Shown in pieces: positions 58,441 to 64,000 of a DNA stretch of 64,000 nt; within the stretch, counting starts at the first letter, position 1, and the number at the start of each line of letters is the position of its first letter. Made by a program: the position numbers and the translations under genes. Location: assembly GCA_036365145.1 (NCBI GenBank), contig JAEOAD010000029.1, positions 21,127,001 to 21,191,000 of the forward strand. The letters are read 5' to 3'. Origin of the DNA: Orientallactaga sibirica. Its lineage: Eukaryota > Chordata > Mammalia > Rodentia > Dipodidae. Below the pieces are notes generated by a model that was not told the origin of the DNA, made no database searches, and worked only from the letters and a program-made list of their open reading frames with translations.

Positions 58441-61400
58441 TACTCTAATTAGAGGATCTTAGGGTAACAGATTCTTCATGGCCTCCTATTTTGGAATAAT
58501 TTTGAGATGTTTTGGGGGTATTGTGTGGCATTATTTGGATCCTAAATGAGACAGAATATTTAAATTAGGACCCTTCATTCTAGTTAATGCTCTCTTCTTA
58601 CCACCATCATATATATATATGGTTGAATTACTCTTATTCTATATTGAACCCAACTTTAGTCCCCTCTTTTGTGAAAGTCCTTAGTACTCTTACATCTTAA
58701 GAAATTGCTAGTGGCCTATGTCATCACCTATAGATCAACATTTACGAATCTACATGTACTTCTGAATCTCCTGGGTAGCTTAACAAAGCTGATCCTCAGA
58801 CACCATTCTGTAGAAATTCTGATTTAATCAAACATTATATTAGGTCGCTGCTTATTTGTAAACATCCTCACAAGAGGCTCAGTACATACACCAACTCAAG
58901 GCTTTACTCACAGCTCTCCTCTCTTTTTCAATCTTCATCTTATAAGAGATACTTCAATAAGTTGTGCATCTCAGTCTTTCAACCATCTGGACCTTCTCTT
59001 TGAGGTTGGGACCAGATAGTAGTATAGCAGTAGGGTGCAATTGTCTGGCCTGAACAGGTATTCTAAAAATACTGAGAGGATTAGAGAAATGCTGCTCTAA
59101 AAAGTAAGAACACTCCATCCAGATTCACTCTGTGGTTTGCTGCAAGAGCACACCCCAATGTTACTTTTCTGAATAAGTAAAAACCAAGATACTTAATTGA
59201 ACACCCAGGACTATAAGATCTTCTTAAACTTCAGTGTAGGTATCCTGTTAGTTTCATTGAAGTGGACTGGGTTGTAAGGAATCCATACCTTCCTTAACAA
59301 ACACTGTCCACTAGTTAACCATCTCCCACTCTTCTGGTAACTTTAACTATCTCCTCCATAGTAATGTCTCCTCAGACTATCTTCCACACAATTTCTGAGA
59401 CGTTCTTGATGCTTCTTATAATTCTAGTGCATTGTCTTGAAGAAACCAAGCTCCTAACAGTGGGTCAAACTGAGGATGGAAGTGTGGCTTACTTGTGTCT
59501 TTGTACCTCCCAGAGACCTTGGTGCTATTGCCCAGGGGTTAAAATAAAGAGAGAAATTAAAACTCTTCAATATTTTTCAACAGATCTGGCTTTTAATATT
59601 CCAGACTGCAGGTATAGTTTTGCTCTTTGCATCACCCCAATAAGTGAATGACTGACTTACTGATTTGAGAATGAAATATATAACTGATTGATTGGAATTG
59701 AGATTAACTTGATGGGGACTTGTTAAAGGTTCTGACACACAAGGGGGATGACAAAGTGGAATTGTCTGACCATGGGATGTTTTACCCATATATATGCCAT
59801 GAATAGGCATTTTCTACAGCACTATTCTGAGGTCCTCACAGGTTTCTACTTTTTTGTGTTAAACTGTTCTTCCTTATTTTTCGTGGATTTCTGTAGGATT
59901 TATCATTCATTGGTTGAATTTATAAGCTGTACCAGCCCCTCTTCTGGCTTGCTTTAATATAATGTGTAGTCTCAAATTGAGTTCTAGTCTTGCTCAAATT
60001 ATTTAAAACCCTCATCTTTGGAAGATGGATGATAGATTCTTGGCAACTAACAATAGGCTTCAAGTGTCTACGTGGCCCTTCTATGTGCATTGTCTTATGA
60101 AGTAATTATCAAAACATAAATGATAGATATGTAACAAGATATAATGGAAACAAGAAAGAATGATATTTTCATGTCAAAGGAAATAAAGGTGATAGTGGAA
60201 AAAAAAAAAAGTAAAGATGGGTAACACTTTTGGAAGTAAATTATGCAATCAGTGAGAAATAAAGAATAATCCCCATCAAATAAATTCTGCTTCACCTAAA
60301 AAGTCACACTGAATTTGAAAACGTCGTAGGGGTTGGGGGCCCTCATAGACAGGTACACTGAGATCATAACCAGAATTGCACAAGAAACCTTAATGCTTAT
60401 TTCTGAAGTCTACATTCATGTTTTCAAAAGGAAGGTAAATATGGATGGGGAAGCACACTTTACTAAGATGCTAAGCTGCCCATCATATTCTAAGATATCA
60501 CAGACCAGTCTGCTATCTAGAGTAAACAAGTAATGTATTTTAGTTTTGTTTAATTTTCATATTTTCAATCCATTTGCTCCCCAATGGAAATTGACCCTGT
60601 AAGCAGGCTTCTTTTTAAATATTTAGTTAAAGCTCACATTTGTCCATTTCCAACATGACAATGTGCACAAGCCAGCTCCAGAAGAGTATGAATTGTTGAT
60701 TATGGAGATATGAAAAAAGAGCATAGCCATACTGACAGGAGGCATCTGGGATCATCTCTGCAGCTGAAACATGATGATTTTCAGATGCTCTGAATACACA
60801 TGATACTTCTTGTTCAGACATTGATTTACCACCTGTACAGATGAAAAAAATATTGACATTTTCAACAAGTTTTAGAAATTTGTTTTGTATACTTAGATGA
60901 AAGTAAAACAAAAATAACAATTTTAGAAAAACAAGATGCAAAACATCAAAACATATGCTTTAAATAGCCAGATACCTAAGATTAATATAATATGATAAAG
61001 TATAGACAGCAAAAATGGAGGAATGAAATGGGTGTTAAGGAAGATAATAAGACATATAGTACAGTCTGTGAGTCACAGGTTTTACTCTGAGAGTGAACAC
61101 AGCTAATGAACAAGGGCAATCATCACAGAGAAATGCAATCCATTCTGAGGAGATCAACACATTTATATTGAGAATATTCACCATGTTACAGGGAAGCCAA
61201 AACAGGGGCTAATACACAGTTTTAAAATTCAATCAATGAAAGATAAATCCTAGATAAATTCCCCCAAAATGACAAAAACTATATTTCTGCCTCCAAAAGG
61301 ATGTAAAGTAGGTTGGTTTGCAATTCTTCTTTTTAAATGGTAATTATTACACATAAGATGAAGAAGATCACATACGTTTTGAAGGATACAGTTCATAAAC

Positions 61401-61535
61401 TTAGTGAGATTTTCATTTCTATACGCATAATATAGAAACAGAGCTACTTAAATATATTCTCCAAAATTCTCAGATGAATTAAAATAATGAAGTCAAGAAT
61501 GGCAGGCAAGATAGAAAATAACTGTTGGCAACTAT
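58441..61535. other. 3.1-kb repeat-poor stretch; no gene recognised
   Basis: This is the longest span free of recent repeats. The minus strand at 60941-60627 has an open frame in which a cag (near 60835) precedes about 65 open codons to a stop near 60627, a possible terminal exon, but with no domain I recognise. A 95-codon plus-strand frame (59364-59651) is equally anonymous. Confidence 0.4.
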
Positions 61536-61539
61536 TAAA

Positions 61540-62110
61540 ACCAGTGATGTGAGGGAGCATGTGGACCTGAGTTTGGATCACCAGCAGCCACATAAAATGC
61601 TGGGAGGATTGTGTTTATTCTCAGCCCCAGAGAGGTGGAGTCAGGACAATCTGCAGGACTTATTTATCAGCTGTGTAGCTGAATTGCTGAGTTCTAGGTT
61701 CAGTGACAGAACGTGTCTCAAAAAAAATAAGGAAAAACATGACTGAAGGGCTGGAGAAATGGCTTAGTGGTTCAGGCACTTGCCTGCAAAGCCAAAGAAC
61801 CCAGGTTCAATTCCCCAGCCAGATGCACAAGATGGCACAAGTGTCTAGAGCTTGTTTGCAGTGGCTGAAGGCCCTGGCACACCCATTCTCTCTCTCCCTC
61901 TCTCTGTCGTGTGCTCTCTCTCTACCTCTTTCTTTCTCTCTCTCTTTCCCCCAAATAAATAAAAATAAATAAAAAATTTAAGAAAAAGTGACTGAGGAGG
62001 ACACTGATATCAACCTCTGGCCCCATATACACTCTCACATGCATGTACATGAGTACCTTCACACACTGTGCGGCTTACACATGTACACATACATACTCAA
62101 CACACACATG
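61540..62110 (+). mobile_element. B4 SINE interrupted by a tRNA-SINE
   Basis: 'tggacctgagtttggatcac', 'agccacataaaatgctggga' and 'gagaggtggagtcaggacaa' before the insertion; 'gacactgatatcaacctctg' and the CA-rich 'catgcatgtacatgag' tail after it. Confidence 0.78.
61747..61980 (+). mobile_element. tRNA-derived SINE inside B4
   Basis: Head 'gggctggagaaatggcttag', B box 'ggttcaattcc', (CT)n and (AAAT)n tail. Imperfect target duplication aaaaacatgactga (61733-61746) / agaaaaagtgactga (61981-61995). Confidence 0.92.
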
Positions 62111-62112
62111 TA

Positions 62113-62225
62113 AAGGTGAGGGTCCCTTTGGAAGAGGGAGGACAGGGAGAAGGATACTGGAGTCAACACTATGAATGTAAAATCAGAATAATATAAATTT
62201 AAAAATTAGATAAATAAACTAAAAT
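62113..62225 (+). mobile_element. Very short L1 3' end
   Basis: 'gggtccctttggaagaggga', 'cactatgaatgtaaaatcag' and an A/T-rich tail; nearly identical to 30118-30232. About 110 bases only. Confidence 0.8.
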
Positions 62226-62275
62226 TAGTTATATTATCTAGATGTTTAAAATACATCTATTAAAATATAAATTAA

Positions 62276-62425
62276 GGGATGGAGAGATGGCTCAGTGGTT
62301 AAAGAATTTGCCTGCAAATCTAAAGGACCCCAGTTCGATTCTCCAGGACCCACGTAAGCCATATGCACAAGGGGTGCACACATCTGGAATTCATTTGCAG
62401 TGGCTGGATTCCCTGGAATGTCAAT

Positions 62426-62475
<50 letters not shown>

Positions 62476-62513
62476 GCCTCTTTGTCTCAAATAAGATATA
62501 TATATATATATAC
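62276..62513 (+). mobile_element. tRNA-derived SINE
   Basis: Complete: 'gatggagagatggctcagtg', B box 'agttcgattctcc', body, (CT)n 62430-62468, (TA)n tail. Flanking aaattaa repeats may be the target duplication. Confidence 0.92.
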
Positions 62514-62520
62514 AAATTAA

Positions 62521-63299
62521 AATTATATCCTAATTACTGCATTGTTGAAAATCTAAGTATGTATTTCAGTGGTAGAACACTTTACTATCATGTGAAAGTA
62601 ACTGGATTCAGTCACCATCATCCCATTTTGTTTTTCTAATTTTAAAGAGGAACAACTAAACTTAAGATCTCAAATTTGTATCCTTCTGTGAAAATAAGGT
62701 GCTAGAGATAATGGAAACAATGTGATTTGTTAGTGGTCATAAAACTAATTTGGCAGGGCCAGAAATGAATCCTAAAGAGCTTTACTCCAAAATATCATGG
62801 CCTGCCTTCTATGCTAAGGAGGAAGGTTGCATGCCTGTTGGATAATGCATACAAACTGGCAATAGATTACTATTCATAATCCTTCTAGTCCCATCCTTTA
62901 TACTAGGAACACTGATGACAGGGAACTAAGACTCAAATAGCTGTTACTTTTCTTACTAAATTAGTTCACCCACTCCCCAAAGTTATGGACCCATGAATAG
63001 CCAAAAGTAAGTTGGTTGAAAGACCAAAACTTTGGGCCACCTGCCTATCTTGTCTGTCTCCACTGTCCAGACCATTTGTCTACAGGGTCTCGGAATCACT
63101 GCAGGAACTTTTGCACTGAGATTCTACATGCATATACATATATGCCCAGGCTAATGAATATGGATAGTGAAACCAGAAAGGGCCATACAACTAAGTTCAC
63201 TTAGGGGAAGATACTCCAAGAGTTCCCAAGGGCTCCAAGTGAAGTCAACGACTGAAGAAGAACTGGAGGTTCATCTTCATTCTCAACATGTGTCACAGA
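62521..63299. other. No gene; MIR-like 62640-62800
   Basis: 'gttagtggtcataaaactaa' and 'ggccagaaatgaatcc' with the surrounding order suggest a plus-strand MIR. The rest is unassigned. Confidence 0.4.
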
Positions 63300-63500
63300 A
63301 ACATTGCCCAGGGCAGGGAAAGATCACTCAGTCAGTAACATGCTTACTGCACAAGCATGATGACCTGAGCTTTTATTTACAGTGCCCACATAAAAGCCAG
63401 GCAGAGTGGTATGAGCCTGTAATCTCAGCGCTGAGACAGCAGCAGCAGGAGTATCCCTGGACTTGACTTCTAGCTAGTCTAACTAAATAGGTGAGCTCCA
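63300..63500 (+). mobile_element. B4-like SINE
   Basis: 'agatcactcagtcagtaaca', 'gcatgatgacctgagctttt', 'cccacataaaagccaggcag' and 'atgagcctgtaatctcagcg' give an ID-like head joined to a B1-like segment. Confidence 0.75.
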
Positions 63501-64000
63501 GATGTAGTAAACTTTCCTTTGAACATTACTGCACATAAGATATAACTTCACACCCAGACTTTAGAAAATATAGATAACAGTCCCTATACAGCATAAGAAC
63601 ACACCTTTCAAAAAGATCTTATTGCACACCATCATGCCACCATCTGTCTGTCTATGCTTACTTACACTGAATTCTGGGTTTCTTAGATATTGTCTCTCAG
63701 CTGTTCCAAAGCATTTTAACTGCCAAGTTCCCTTGTGTCCAAGCCACTCCTATATGAATCAAACTTATTTGACTCATTAGAGAATCCCCCTGCCTCCTGC
63801 CATTAGCATTCATTTCCTTATTGTTCATAACCTTAAAGTGTTTTGTTGGCTACTTGCCATGTCATCCCTATTGTCCTATAGGCATAATACCCAATTGTGC
63901 AGATCTTGGCAAATGGCTGAGGCCTCATTTTTTCCTGGAACCAAATATACCAATATCCAATCCAGAACAAGCATGTAAGGAGGCCTGCCTGGGTTATACC
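63501..64000. other. No gene or clear repeat
   Basis: Nothing recognised up to the right edge. Confidence 0.45.

Noticed and set aside
1..64000. CRISPR arrays, operons, prophage-like modules or other prokaryotic systems
   Set aside because: The repeat content, base composition and lack of coding density are those of a mammalian genome; the repeats are interspersed, not regularly spaced.

Overview
The window is mammalian nuclear DNA: AT-rich, with no bacterial-style gene packing and no long open reading frame outside mobile elements. Three repeat types point to a rodent: short 7SL-derived B1-like SINEs, composite B4/ID-like SINEs, and L1 elements whose 3' untranslated region looks like the rodent Lx type. 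A very abundant tRNA-derived SINE carries a long (CT)n stretch before its A-rich tail. I associate that SINE with jerboas (Dipodidae, e.g. Jaculus), but the species call is from memory and is an inference. I found no confident host protein-coding gene, RNA gene, CpG island or CRISPR-like array. The window is best read as intergenic or deep intronic sequence made of layered transposon insertions.

Layout. 1-5.5 kb: a near full-length but decayed minus-strand L1, cut off at the left window edge in its reverse-transcriptase region. Its 5' end lies at about 4685 and abuts the 3' end of a second minus-strand L1. 5.5-10.2 kb: L1 3' scraps, a MaLR-like LTR split by a SINE, and a B4 SINE. 10.2-14.2 kb: the most informative object, a minus-strand class II (betaretrovirus-like) endogenous retrovirus. 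It has two LTRs, a tRNA-Lys3-type primer binding site, a polypurine tract, a frameshifted integrase that keeps its HHCC and D,D35E residues, and env remnants. Its internal part is only about 3.2 kb and its order looks rearranged. 14.2-31.6 kb: SINEs, five L1 3' fragments, several MaLR LTRs, and one candidate 24-nt microexon at 28486-28509. 31.6-44.7 kb: mostly old decayed sequence with MIR-like pieces and MaLR elements, including an LTR with its non-coding internal region at 38.6-39.7 kb. 44.7-58.5 kb: more L1 3' ends, tRNA-SINEs, B1 copies with clear target-site duplications, and several microsatellites. 58.5-64 kb: a 3-kb repeat-poor stretch, then nested B4 and tRNA-SINE insertions.

The elements do not form a pathway. 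They show dependence and succession: the SINEs have A-rich tails and target duplications typical of L1-driven insertion, and younger SINEs interrupt older L1, MaLR and B4 copies. Boundaries of repeats without visible target-site duplications are approximate, usually within 10-30 bases. I found no undescribed system that I can defend. The best leads are the rearranged retrovirus, the possible microexon, and a homeodomain-motif cluster near 47.2 kb.
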